Below are positions 7,713-14,489 of a DNA stretch of 18,543 nt, piece after piece. The notes below the pieces were generated by a model. That model saw nothing but the letters and a program-made list of their open reading frames with translations. It was not told where the DNA came from and made no database searches. The stretch is from Streptomyces regalis (GTDB taxonomy: Bacteria > Actinomycetota > Actinomycetes > Streptomycetales > Streptomycetaceae): contig NZ_LLZG01000052.1 of NCBI RefSeq assembly GCF_001509475.1, positions 1-18,543 of the forward strand, given 5' to 3'. How positions within the stretch are numbered: the first letter of the stretch is position 1; every line of letters begins with the position of its first letter. The translations under genes and the position numbers were made by a program.

Positions 7713-7756
7713 GACGACGCGGCCTGGATGGGATGCCCCGGCCAGGCCGCGCCGTC
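7713..7756 (-). terminator. Strong hairpin terminator after the HMA gene
   Basis: CGCGGCCTGG (7718-7727) and CCAGGCCGCG (7742-7751) pair perfectly over 10 bp with a 14-nt loop, and four more pairs form beyond one mismatch (7713-7716 with 7753-7756). It starts 18 nt past the stop of the minus-strand HMA gene. It lacks a T tract, as is common in actinobacteria. Confidence 0.65.
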
Positions 7757-7773
7757 TTCATGGTGCTGACGTG

Positions 7774-8043
7774 TCACTCGGCAGGCCGGGCCGTGTAGTC
7801 ACCGGCGCGCTGCACCGCGGCCACGAGTGCGTCGGTGTCCACTTCGGCACCGTCCTCCAGACGGATGGTGGAGCGTCCGCTGCGCACGTCGGTGTGGGCC
7901 GAGCGGACGCCGGGGATCTCCTCCAGCTCGTCATCGATGAGCAGGCCGCAGCTGGCGCAGTGCATGCCTTTGATCTGAAGCACCACGTGCGGGCCCTTCT
8001 CGGCCTCTGCCTTCTTCTTGTTCTTGCCGCTGAAGATGCCCAT
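7774..8043 (-). CDS. HMA-domain copper-chaperone-like protein (CopZ-like)
   Basis: An 89-residue cytosolic protein with a short Lys-rich N-terminus (GKNKKKAEAEK) followed by one heavy-metal-associated domain. The metal site is GMHCASCG, and the fold continues through IPGVRSAHTDVRSGRSTIRL. The two Cys should bind Cu(I) or a similar soft metal for hand-over. The ATG at 8043 overlaps the stop of the upstream gene (TGATG); a GTG at 8046 is also possible. In some bacteria HMA, TauE/SafE-like and cupredoxin domains are joined in one chain; here the HMA part is a separate but coupled gene. Confidence 0.88.
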   Translation of the reverse strand: MGIFSGKNKKKAEAEKGPHVVLQIKGMHCASCGLLIDDELEEIPGVRSAHTDVRSGRSTIRLEDGAEVDTDALVAAVQRAGDYTARPAE

Positions 8044-9242
8044 CACATGTCCTTGAAGTCGATCGTGCCGGTCTGCATGCCCATGGCGCAGGAGAAGCGG
8101 AGCGTGCCCGCCTTGCGGGTGCCCAGGTCGATCTTGGTGTCGCCGTTGCGCTTGACGATCTCCTGGACGCCGAGTTCGGGGATGGTGAAGGCGCGGGCGC
8201 AGCCGCCGGAGTCCTTGCCGCGCAGGACAAGCGTGGTGGGCATGTCGGCCCGGGCGGCGAACTGGGTGGTCTCGTAGAAGTCGGTCACGACCAGGGTGAC
8301 GATCTGCTGACCGGAGGAGTCCATGCGGACGGGGGCGTCAGCCGGTGGCGTCTTCTCGCCCCCGGAATCTCCTGGGGCGGTACTGCTCTGGTCGCCGCCC
8401 TCGACGATGAACGGTCCGGTGGCGGCGGCCCGCTTGTCCCCGGAGTCCAAGGACACCCACCCTCCGGCCTGCAGCCCGGAGACCACCGTCCAGGCGGCGA
8501 CCGCCAGCACCACCACACCGGTGAGAGAGGCGAGCTGACCTGACAGCGCCCTGCTGGTACGGCGGAAAACGTAGCCGAGCGCAGCGAACAGCGGCGCCGT
8601 GCCCAGCACGAAGCCGAACATGACCGCCGCCCCGGCGACCGGCGACCCGGACGTGATCGCCAGCAGCTCCACGGACAGCGTCACCCCGCAAGGTACGAGA
8701 ACCGTGGCAAAGCCGATCAGGGCGGGCGTGGCGATGGAGTCGGTCTTGGCACTGCGCCGCAGCAGCCTGCCGAACGAGGCAGGAGGCCGCGGCATCAGCC
8801 GCCCCACCGCCTTGACCCCGAACAGGTCCAGCGCGAACAGCACCATCAGCAGCCCGGCGGCCACCAGCATCCCCGCCTGGACGCGGGGGCTGGGCTGCAG
8901 GGCTGCGCCGAATACCCCCAGCAGACCACCCAGGATGGTGTGCGACAGCAGCTTCCCGGCCAGGAACGCCCCCACCGGCGCCAGATGCCCGGCCAGCGGC
9001 TCACCCTTCAATGTCGCGACGACCCGCTCGGCCGTGGCCGTGCGGCCCGCTGGCGTCGGCCGCTTCGCGGCGGACGAGGAGGGGCGAGGGGAGGTTTGGG
9101 GGGAGGTTTCGGCGGCTCGGGCCGGGTCGCGGCGGGTGACCGCGCCGGCCAGCAGACCCCCTTGTACGGCGGCGCAGGAGGCGCCACCGGCGAGAAGACC
9201 GGTACTGACACCGGTGATGAGCAAAGCGACGGACGACGGCAT
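8043..9242 (-). CDS. TauE/SafE (UreH/DsbD-like) membrane protein with cupredoxin-like domain
   Basis: A 399-residue membrane protein. Residues 1-35 are hydrophobic with C23 (GGASCAAVQGGLLAG). A Pro/Ser/Arg-rich loop (36-72) follows, then helices to about residue 256 with the conserved VPCGVTLSVE (C185). The arrangement fits the TauE/SafE or DsbD-type two-half fold with one Cys per half. A low-complexity linker (265-310) leads to a cupredoxin-like domain (313-399) ending with GGCARAFTIP (C348) and FSCAMGMQTG (C385, M387, M389), likely Cu ligands outside the membrane. The start has AGGAG 9 nt upstream. A role in copper transfer or export across the membrane with the coupled HMA protein is inferred from domains and context. 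Confidence 0.82.
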   Translation of the reverse strand: MPSSVALLITGVSTGLLAGGASCAAVQGGLLAGAVTRRDPARAAETSPQTSPRPSSSAAKRPTPAGRTATAERVVATLKGEPLAGHLAPVGAFLAGKLLSHTILGGLLGVFGAALQPSPRVQAGMLVAAGLLMVLFALDLFGVKAVGRLMPRPPASFGRLLRRSAKTDSIATPALIGFATVLVPCGVTLSVELLAITSGSPVAGAAVMFGFVLGTAPLFAALGYVFRRTSRALSGQLASLTGVVVLAVAAWTVVSGLQAGGWVSLDSGDKRAAATGPFIVEGGDQSSTAPGDSGGEKTPPADAPVRMDSSGQQIVTLVVTDFYETTQFAARADMPTTLVLRGKDSGGCARAFTIPELGVQEIVKRNGDTKIDLGTRKAGTLRFSCAMGMQTGTIDFKDM

Positions 9243-9360
9243 GCGTCGTTACTCCTGTTCTGCAACGACGACACGCACGCACCTGTGGCGGGCGGGCGTG
9301 CCGGAGCGGACTGAGACAGCGGCGCCCTGCGAGACCAGAAGCCTCACAAGGGTGCAGCCA

Positions 9361-9798
9361 TCACGTCCGCGACACACACAACCGGTGCAGATCAGGAGGC
9401 CGAAGCGCCGGCGGCGGCGCGTTGGGCTGCGACACCAGGGCAGCGGGCGAACAGGCCACGACCTGCGGCACATCCCCGTGCCCCACAGCCGCCTGGCCGG
9501 CCTGTGCGACGGTGCCCTTCGGTGACGCGCACGGCTCCTCGGCCATCGGGCAGTGCGGGCCACGCTCGCCGGAATCGGCCGCCATCACCGCGTGACCGGC
9601 CGCGCCCATGGGCACCCGCTCAACCACGGCGTCAGCGCGGGGGGCCGACGACATCGTCCCCATCGGCCCGGGCATGGCCATCGGCATCGCCATGACGGGA
9701 CGGGCCAGACCAGCGAGGCACAGCAGCAGCGCACACACAAGCAGCGCCCCGGACCATGTCCGGAGCGGCAGCGGCACGCGTCGCGTCATGCGCGCCAT
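9361..9798 (-). CDS. Secreted Met/His/Cys-containing protein of unknown function
   Basis: A 145-residue protein with a basic N-terminus and hydrophobic segment (about 15-37), likely a signal peptide or anchor. Then come a Met-rich stretch MAMPMAMPGPMGTM (36-49), HCPMAEEPC (82-90), C116, and a conserved-looking end RPPDLHRLCVSRT. Proteins with this architecture occur as short secreted hypotheticals in Streptomyces (it resembles the DUF6153 group, not certain). Met, His and Cys clusters suggest extracytoplasmic copper binding. No good Shine-Dalgarno precedes the ATG at 9798 or the one at 9789. It precedes the TauE-cupredoxin gene by 118 nt on the same strand and is divergent from the MerR-type promoter at 9854, so it may share copper control. 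Confidence 0.65.
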   Translation of the reverse strand: MARMTRRVPLPLRTWSGALLVCALLLCLAGLARPVMAMPMAMPGPMGTMSSAPRADAVVERVPMGAAGHAVMAADSGERGPHCPMAEEPCASPKGTVAQAGQAAVGHGDVPQVVACSPAALVSQPNAPPPALRPPDLHRLCVSRT

Positions 9799-9853
9799 GT
9801 TAGGGCACACCCAGACGCCCCCGGCGCAACAGTGAGCACGAGCCGCGCCAGCC

Positions 9854-9885
9854 TTGACCTTGCCCCCGGGGGAAGGTTCTAGCGT
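9854..9885 (+). promoter_or_regulatory. MerR-type promoter/operator of the small-membrane-protein operon
   Basis: The -35 TTGACC (9854-9859) and -10 TAGCGT (9880-9885) are separated by the 20-bp spacer TTGCCCCCGGGGGAAGGTTC, which differs from the copA spacer at only four positions. The dyad CCTTGCCCCCGGGGGAAGG lies between the hexamers. Predicted +1 is near 9892, giving a leader of about 70 nt to the ATG at 9961. Confidence 0.82.
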
Positions 9886-9960
9886 CGTAATGTCACGTGT
9901 ATGGGGGTCTGCGACCTCCCTCAACCGGACTGCGTCGCTCATCCCCTCATCGAAGGACCC

Positions 9961-10188
9961 ATGATGAACCAACTGCTGTACGTACTCCCCGTCCTCGTGT
10001 GCCCCATCGGGATGGCGCTGATGATGTGGGTCATGATGCGCTCCCGCCGCTCCGCGGACGCGCAGCCACCGCACACCGCGCCCACCGCCGAACAGGAAAA
10101 AGAGCTCACCCGGCTGCGCAAGGAGGTCGAGGCCCTGCGCGGCGAGGCCGCCCCGAAGACCGCCCTCGACAAGGACCGCTCGCGATGA
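9961..10188 (+). CDS. Small Met-rich membrane protein with coiled-coil tail
   Basis: A 75-residue protein with one membrane helix (about 4-26) that contains C14 and a run of methionines (CPIGMALMMWVMMRSRR). A short linker and a charged, heptad-like helix follow (about 44-60, EQEKELTRLRKEVEALR). The ATG at 9961 has AAGGA 3 nt before it and the ATG at 9964 has the same SD at 6 nt, so either may start translation. The stop overlaps the next gene (ATGA). In-membrane Met and Cys could bind Cu(I); this is inference. No named family recognised. Confidence 0.72.
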   Translation: MMNQLLYVLPVLVCPIGMALMMWVMMRSRRSADAQPPHTAPTAEQEKELTRLRKEVEALRGEAAPKTALDKDRSR

Positions 10189-10415
10189 CCGACGTCTGGC
10201 TCCCGTTGGCCCTGACGCTGCTTGCCGTCGCCGCCATGTACCTGTGCTGCATCCGCCCCATGCGTCGCGGCAAGGGCGTCTGCCGCCCGGCCCCGACCGC
10301 ACGCACCAGGCAGAGCGCCGACGAAGAGATCAGGCGCACCCGCGAGGAGCTGCGCCTGCTGCGCGAACAGGCCGCTGCACGGCGACCCGACCCGACCTCG
10401 CGCCCTGATCGGTGA
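10185..10415 (+). CDS. Second small membrane protein with CysCys and coiled-coil tail
   Basis: A 76-residue protein with one membrane helix (about 5-23) ending in MYLCCIRPMRR, giving a vicinal Cys pair at 20-21. A basic linker with C32 follows, then a charged helix (about 45-63, DEEIRRTREELRLLREQAA) with heptad-like leucines. The layout copies that of the preceding gene (helix, basic patch, coiled coil), so the two could pair as hetero-oligomers. It overlaps the previous stop by 4 nt and ends 4 nt before the next start. Family unknown. Confidence 0.68.
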   Translation: MTDVWLPLALTLLAVAAMYLCCIRPMRRGKGVCRPAPTARTRQSADEEIRRTREELRLLREQAAARRPDPTSRPDR

Positions 10416-10419
10416 ACCG

Positions 10420-11256
10420 ATGAACGCGCGTGCCCTCGCTCCCGCCCTCGCCGCCGCGCTCCTCGCCGCCGGGCTGGCGGCATGTACCAGTGAGCCGGAA
10501 CAGGAGCAGACGGCGGTGAGCCACGTCCACGGACTCGGCGTCGACCCATCCGACGGCCGGCTCTACGTCGCCACCCACGACGGCCTCTTCACCCCCGACG
10601 ACAAGGGCGAACCGCAGCTCGTGGGGGACAGCCGGGACGACTTCATGGGATTCACGGTGGCCGGCCCCAAGACCTTCCTGGCCAGCGGGCACCCGGCCTC
10701 CGCCGACGAGCCGCCCCACCACGGCCTGATCGAGAGCCGCGACGCCGGCACGACCTGGAAGACCCGCTCCCTGCAGGGCGAAGCCGACTTCCACGCCCTC
10801 GACGCCGCACACAACACGATCTACGGCTACGACAGCGTCAGCGGCAAGCTCCACGTCAGCAAGGACGGCACCGCCTGGGACAACCGTGCGTCACTGCGCC
10901 TGCTCGACATCGCCGTCAGCCCCGACGACCCGAACACCGTGCTGGCCACCACCCAGGACGGCATCGCCACCAGCACCGACGGCGGCCGCACCTTCCGCCC
11001 CGGCACCGAGCCGGTGATGGGCTTCCTCTCCTGGCCCAAGAAGGACGCCCTGTACGGAATCGACCTCAACGGCAAGCTCAACCGCAGCACCGACGGCGGC
11101 ACCATCTGGAAGCCCGTCGGCGACGTCCCCGGCAGACAACCGCAGGCACTCACCGCTGTCAGCCCCAGCCACATCGTTGCCGCCACCCAGGACGGCATCT
11201 ACGAGACCAAGGACGGCGGCAAAACCTTCACCAAGCGTCTCCCGGTCGCCGACTGA
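10420..11256 (+). CDS. BNR/sialidase-like repeat lipoprotein (F510_1955-type)
   Basis: A 278-residue lipoprotein. The signal peptide ends in the lipobox LAAC (Cys about 19), so it should be anchored on the outer face of the membrane. The mature part is a beta-propeller-like series of S/TxDxGxT(W/F) repeats: SRDAGTTW, SKDGTAW, STDGGRTF, STDGGTIW and TKDGGKTF, plus HVHGLGVDPSDGRLYVATHDG near the start. This matches the family often named F510_1955 glycosylhydrolase, related to sialidase/BNR and photosystem assembly (Ycf48-like) propellers; no catalytic residues can be assigned, so enzymatic activity is not claimed. It is the last gene of the MerR-promoter operon, in line with a copper-stress envelope role. 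Confidence 0.85.
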   Translation: MNARALAPALAAALLAAGLAACTSEPEQEQTAVSHVHGLGVDPSDGRLYVATHDGLFTPDDKGEPQLVGDSRDDFMGFTVAGPKTFLASGHPASADEPPHHGLIESRDAGTTWKTRSLQGEADFHALDAAHNTIYGYDSVSGKLHVSKDGTAWDNRASLRLLDIAVSPDDPNTVLATTQDGIATSTDGGRTFRPGTEPVMGFLSWPKKDALYGIDLNGKLNRSTDGGTIWKPVGDVPGRQPQALTAVSPSHIVAATQDGIYETKDGGKTFTKRLPVAD

Positions 11257-11295
11257 GACGGAAGACGGCACCCGTACCTGGTATGGCGGGGACGT

Positions 11296-11324
11296 GGCCG
11301 GGTGGCGTGGTCGCCGACCCGGCC
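11296..11324. terminator. Bidirectional hairpin between convergent genes
   Basis: GGCCGGGT (11296-11303) and ACCCGGCC (11317-11324) pair perfectly over 8 bp, and GGCG/CGCC extend the stem inside with a TGGT loop and one bulged G. It lies between the BNR lipoprotein gene (+) and merB (-) and can end both transcripts. Confidence 0.7.
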
Positions 11325-11340
11325 GTCCGGGTGGGCGTGA

Positions 11341-11982
11341 TCAGCAGCAGTCGGATGCGGTGTCGCCGGCCAGGATCTGCTCGATGATGGGCCGGCCGAC
11401 GTCGAAGGCTTCCGCAACCGGCAGGACCTTCGCGTCGGGGTGCTCGGCGAGCCAGTCCTTGGCGGCGTCGGCGCTGGCGAAGAATCGGACCTGGTTGCAG
11501 AAGGAGACACGTACCGAGCTTGGCGCGTCGGGGGTGACGAGGGAGACGACGGCGGTGGCCGGTTCGACCTCGGTGGGCCCGTCGGGGGTCGCGGTCAGGC
11601 GCACCGGCTCGCCGGTGGCCCGGCAGGGGGAGGTGACCTGGGCGGTGTGGCCGAGGATGGCGGGGAAGACGAGGGTGTCCAGGGCGCACCAGGCGTAGAA
11701 GGTGTGGCCGCCGGTCTCGTAGCGGTGCGGGGTGGGGGTGAAGGTGAGGCCGTAGCCGATGATGCGGCCCTCGGCGTCGTACTCGGTGTCGGGCATGGCG
11801 GCCAGTGCCTCGTGGATCTCGGCGACGGGGCGGTTGGCCCAAGCGGCGAGCTGGTCGAGGGTAACCGGCCCGCCGGAGACGAGCAGGGTCTGCACGAGGC
11901 GCAGCAGCGGGAAGTTGAGGCCGGGGGCGCTGCTCACCGCGTCGAGGAAGCGGGTGGCGAACTGCCGGGAGTCGGTGTCCAT
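11341..11982 (-). CDS. merB: Organomercurial lyase
   Basis: A 213-residue cytosolic enzyme that cleaves carbon-mercury bonds and passes Hg(II) to MerA. The catalytic triad is recognisable as C99 and D102 in YAWCALDTL and C162 in SFCNQVRFF, matching C96/D99/C159 of the R831b MerB. C120 matches the structural Cys. An N-terminal winged-helix-like part (about 1-80) precedes the core, as in the family. The chain ends in DCC, an extra vicinal Cys pair. The ATG at 11982 has GGAAGGAG 5 nt upstream. A dedicated MerR-type promoter lies at 12024-12055. Length is normal. Confidence 0.94.
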   Translation of the reverse strand: MDTDSRQFATRFLDAVSSAPGLNFPLLRLVQTLLVSGGPVTLDQLAAWANRPVAEIHEALAAMPDTEYDAEGRIIGYGLTFTPTPHRYETGGHTFYAWCALDTLVFPAILGHTAQVTSPCRATGEPVRLTATPDGPTEVEPATAVVSLVTPDAPSSVRVSFCNQVRFFASADAAKDWLAEHPDAKVLPVAEAFDVGRPIIEQILAGDTASDCC

Positions 11983-12023
11983 GGCGGACTCCTTCCAGGA
12001 CTCGGGTGACTGCGATGCCTGGG

Positions 12024-12055
12024 ACCGTAGGGTCTGCCCCCAGGGGGAGGGTCAA
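12024..12055 (-). promoter_or_regulatory. MerR-type promoter of merB, overlapping the merR stop codon
   Basis: On the minus strand: -35 TTGACC (12055-12050), 20-bp spacer CTCCCCCTGGGGGCAGACCC, -10 TACGGT (12029-12024). The spacer has a GC dyad (CCCCC/GGGGG). Geometry matches the copper promoters but the operator half-sites differ (CTCCCCC rather than TTGCCC), which fits a different MerR regulator. The TGA stop of the upstream regulator gene (12054-12052) lies inside the -35 hexamer. Predicted +1 is near 12017, 35 nt before merB. Confidence 0.82.
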
Positions 12056-12486
12056 GTGCTCATGGCGCATCGCGGGTCGCCCGCCCAGCAGCCCCCGCTC
12101 CCGTCCGCAAGGTCGGCTTGGTGCGCCTTCTCGAACGCGTCGATCCTGTCGAGCGTCTGCTCGGCAGCGGTGATGCGGGCCCGCTGCCGCTCGCGGGCCG
12201 CCTGCAGCCGCTCGGCGAGCGCGGGACCGAAGCCGCGGCCGGCGCGTCCCAGATACGCGGTGGTCAGCTCGCGGATCTCGGCCACGGTCAGCCCGAGCCC
12301 GCGCAGTTCGCCGATCCACCGCACACACCACAGGGCGTCCACGGCAAACAGCCGGTAGCCCGCCGGGCTGCGGCCGAGGGTGTAGATGAGCCCGAGGTCG
12401 GTGTACTCGCGCAGGGTCTTGACCGGGACGCCGGTGCGCCGGGAGAGCTCTCCGACGGTCATCGGCCTCGTAGGCGGTCCGGTCAT
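12052..12486 (-). CDS. MerR-family regulator of the mer cluster
   Basis: A 144-residue MerR-family protein. The winged helix is at 9-75 (MTVGELSRRTGVPVKTLREYTDLGL, PAGYRLF). A dimerisation helix follows (86-125). The C-terminal loop GGCWAGDPRCAM has C133 and C140, a two-Cys metal site like that of CueR. Another Cys, C54, is in the wing region. The metal could be Hg(II), with the merB promoter directly downstream as the obvious target, but the Cys spacing alone does not prove Hg. GGAGG lies 7 nt before the ATG at 12486, and merA ends 25 nt upstream, so it is probably co-transcribed with merA. Confidence 0.85.
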   Translation of the reverse strand: MTGPPTRPMTVGELSRRTGVPVKTLREYTDLGLIYTLGRSPAGYRLFAVDALWCVRWIGELRGLGLTVAEIRELTTAYLGRAGRGFGPALAERLQAARERQRARITAAEQTLDRIDAFEKAHQADLADGSGGCWAGDPRCAMST

Positions 12487-12511
12487 GGTGAAGCCTCCAC
12501 TCTTCCGGCGG

Positions 12512-13935
12512 TCAGCTCGCGCAGCAGGACAGCTTGGCCACGTCCCGGGTGTAGGTCTGGGCGACCAGCTTCAGGCCCTCGGCCATGGTCAGGTAGGGGC
12601 ACCACAGGTCGGCCATCTGCTGCACCGTCATGGCGTTGGCGAGGGCGTAGACGGCGGTGGCGATCACGTCCCCGGCGCCCTCGGCGATGACGTGGGTACC
12701 GAGCAGCCTGCCGGTGCCCGCCTCGGCCACGAGCTTGATCAGGCCGCGGGTGTCACGGTTGACCAGCGCCCTCGGCACGTACTCCAGCGGCAGCACCCGG
12801 CAGTCGCAGGCGTAGCCCCGCGCGACGGCCTGGGCGTCGGTCAGCCCGGCGGCGGCGATGGCCGGGCTGGTGAAGGTGACCCGGGGCAGGTGGTGGTAGT
12901 CCAGGGTGCGCCCGGCGCCGTCGAGGGCGTTGTCGGCGACCAGCGTGCCGTGCGCGCCGGCCACGTAGACGAGCTGCGGATGCTCGGTGACGTCCCCGGC
13001 GGCCCAGATCCGCTCGTTGCAGGTGCGCAGGTGCGCGTCCACGACGATCTCGCCGCGCTCGCCGGTTTTGACTCCCACCGCCTCCAGGCCGAGGCCGTCG
13101 GTGACTGGGCGGCGGCCGGTGGCGACCAGTAGTTTCTCCGCCCGGAGTTCGGTGGCCTCGCCCGCATGCGCGGCGGTGAGCGTGTAGCCGCCCTTGTCGC
13201 GGCGCACCGTGGTGACGGTGGCGCCGGTGTGGACGGCGATGCCCTCGCTGTGGAAGACGTCCTCGATGACCGCAGAGACCTCGGGCTCCTCGAACGGGGC
13301 GAGCCTCTCCAGCGCCTCCACTACGTTGACCTGCACCCCGAGGCGGGCGAAGAGCTGAGCCTGCTCCAAGCCGACGGCGTTGCCGCCGACCACGATCAGC
13401 GAGGCGGGCAGGCGGTCCAGTTCCATGGCGGTGGCCGAGGTCAGATACCCGGCCTCGGCCAGGCCGTCGATGGACGGCGCCCATGGCGCGGAGCCGGTCG
13501 CGATCACGTAGTGGGCGGCCTCGATCGCCATTGTCCCTCCGTCGGCGAGCGCGACCTGAAGACGGGGCCGGGGATGAAGCGGGCGCTGCCGGTCACGATC
13601 CGCCAGTCGTACTCGGCGGCCAGATCCTCGTACTTGTCCGCCCGCATCGCCTCCACCATCGCCCGCTTGCCGCCGATCAGCGCGGCGAAGTCCACCCGAC
13701 CGGCGTCCGTGCGGATGCCGGGGAACGGCTGGGCGAGCGCGACGTGCCGGGCCTCGGCCGCGGCCAGCAACGCCTTGGAGGGCACACACCCGGTGTTCAC
13801 GCAGGTGCCGCCGATGGCGCCGCGCTCGACCATCACCACCTTCGCGCCCTTGGTGCGCGCGGCGATGGCGGCCGCGAACGCCGCCCCGCCCGAGCCGATG
13901 ACCGCCAGATTGAAACCGCTCTGCGCTGTGCTCAC
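12512..13935 (-). pseudogene. merA: Mercuric reductase with an apparent 1-nt frameshift
   Basis: This is MerA without the N-terminal HMA domain; it would reduce Hg(II) to Hg(0) with NADPH. The 5' part reads NLAVIGSGGAAFAAAIAA (FAD) and GTCVNTGCVPSK (redox Cys pair) and runs to ARFIPGPV, then leaves the frame. The 3' part resumes with LQVALADGGTM and continues through VVGGNAVGLEQAQ, ATGRRP, AAGDV to the C-terminal vicinal pair KLSCCAS. The break is at 13560-13561 (coding strand GTCTTCAG); one extra C (GTC CTT CAG) restores a 474-residue protein of normal length. Start is the GTG at 13935 with GGGAGG 7 nt upstream. As written the gene is broken; a sequencing error is possible because everything else is well preserved. 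Confidence 0.9.
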
Positions 13936-13989
13936 AGCCCTGCCTCCCTGGATGCACGGCGGGCGGGCGCCAGCCGACACCCAGCCCCT

Positions 13990-14032
13990 GTTATTCGCCT
14001 TGCCGAATAACAAGTAGCTGCCATACTATTCG
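13990..14032. promoter_or_regulatory. Divergent merA/arsR operator and arsR promoter
   Basis: A perfect 8-bp inverted repeat GTTATTCG-CCTTGC-CGAATAAC occupies 13990-14011, and a further half-site CTATTCG lies at 14026-14032. For the + gene a promoter TTGCCG (14000-14005), 18 bp, TACTAT (14024-14029) is overlapped by both elements, so ArsR binding would block RNA polymerase. This AT-rich patch stands out in high-GC DNA. The merA promoter on the other strand could not be placed with confidence. Confidence 0.7.
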
Positions 14033-14072
14033 GCTAGACGCATAGATGCATGTAGAAAGAGGGGCACCACCC

Positions 14073-14489
14073 ATGAGACCGACCATCGCTCCCGCATCCG
14101 TCGCTACGGCTGGAGCAGATGCGGCGCAGGCGGGGTGCTCGCACACCGACACCGTGGCCCGGTTCTTCCGCGCCCTGTCGGACCCCACCCGACTGATGCT
14201 GCTGGAATTCATCCTGCGCGGTGAGCGCACCTCGGCCGAGTGTGTGGAGCATGCGGGTATCTCCCAGCCGCGTGTCTCCGTGCACCTGTCCTGCCTCGTC
14301 GACTGCGGCTATGTCACCGCCCGCCGGGACGGCAAGAAACTGCGCTACTCCGTCGGCGATCGCCGGGTCGCCGACCTGGTCGTCCTCGCCCGCGCGCTGG
14401 CCGCAGACAACGCCAGCGCCCTGGACTGCTGCCCCCGCATCCCCGGCACGGGGAGTCGCGATGACGCGCCCGCCCACCCCGCCCCCTGA
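14073..14489 (+). CDS. ArsR/SmtB-family metal-sensing repressor (CmtR-like)
   Basis: A 138-residue winged-helix repressor (core about 28-100: FFRALSDPTRLMLLEFIL, then SQPRVSVHLSCLVDCGYV). The recognition helix carries C74-x3-C78, the same place as the C57/C61 pair of the CmtR Cd/Pb sensor. C119-C120 at the C-terminus could complete a thiolate site, and C22 and C57 are further candidates. It is divergent from merA and precedes a MerF/MerT-like gene, so Hg(II) sensing is the best inference. The ATG at 14073 is chosen over 14046 because GAGGGG sits 8 nt upstream. It overlaps the next gene by 29 nt. Confidence 0.87.
   Translation: MRPTIAPASVATAGADAAQAGCSHTDTVARFFRALSDPTRLMLLEFILRGERTSAECVEHAGISQPRVSVHLSCLVDCGYVTARRDGKKLRYSVGDRRVADLVVLARALAADNASALDCCPRIPGTGSRDDAPAHPAP

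Noticed and set aside
9890..9964. 24-codon upstream ORF in the leader of the 9961 operon, ending at an ATGA overlap
   Set aside because: Its ATG lies at or before the predicted transcription start (about 9892), so it is unlikely to be translated; the peptide has no recognisable features.
9854..10302. Long minus-strand extension of the 9361 frame through the operator
   Set aside because: The extension crosses the MerR-type promoter and the opposite-strand genes; the signal-peptide-like start at 9798 is the sensible beginning.
11228..12331. 367-codon minus-strand frame over merB and the regulator
   Set aside because: It is an out-of-frame shadow of merB and the MerR gene, with Arg/Pro/Gly-rich composition.
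13556..13575. Programmed -1 frameshifting as an explanation for merA
   Set aside because: There is no X-XXY-YYZ slippery heptamer or evident downstream structure, and MerA is not known to need frameshifting; mutation or sequencing error is simpler.
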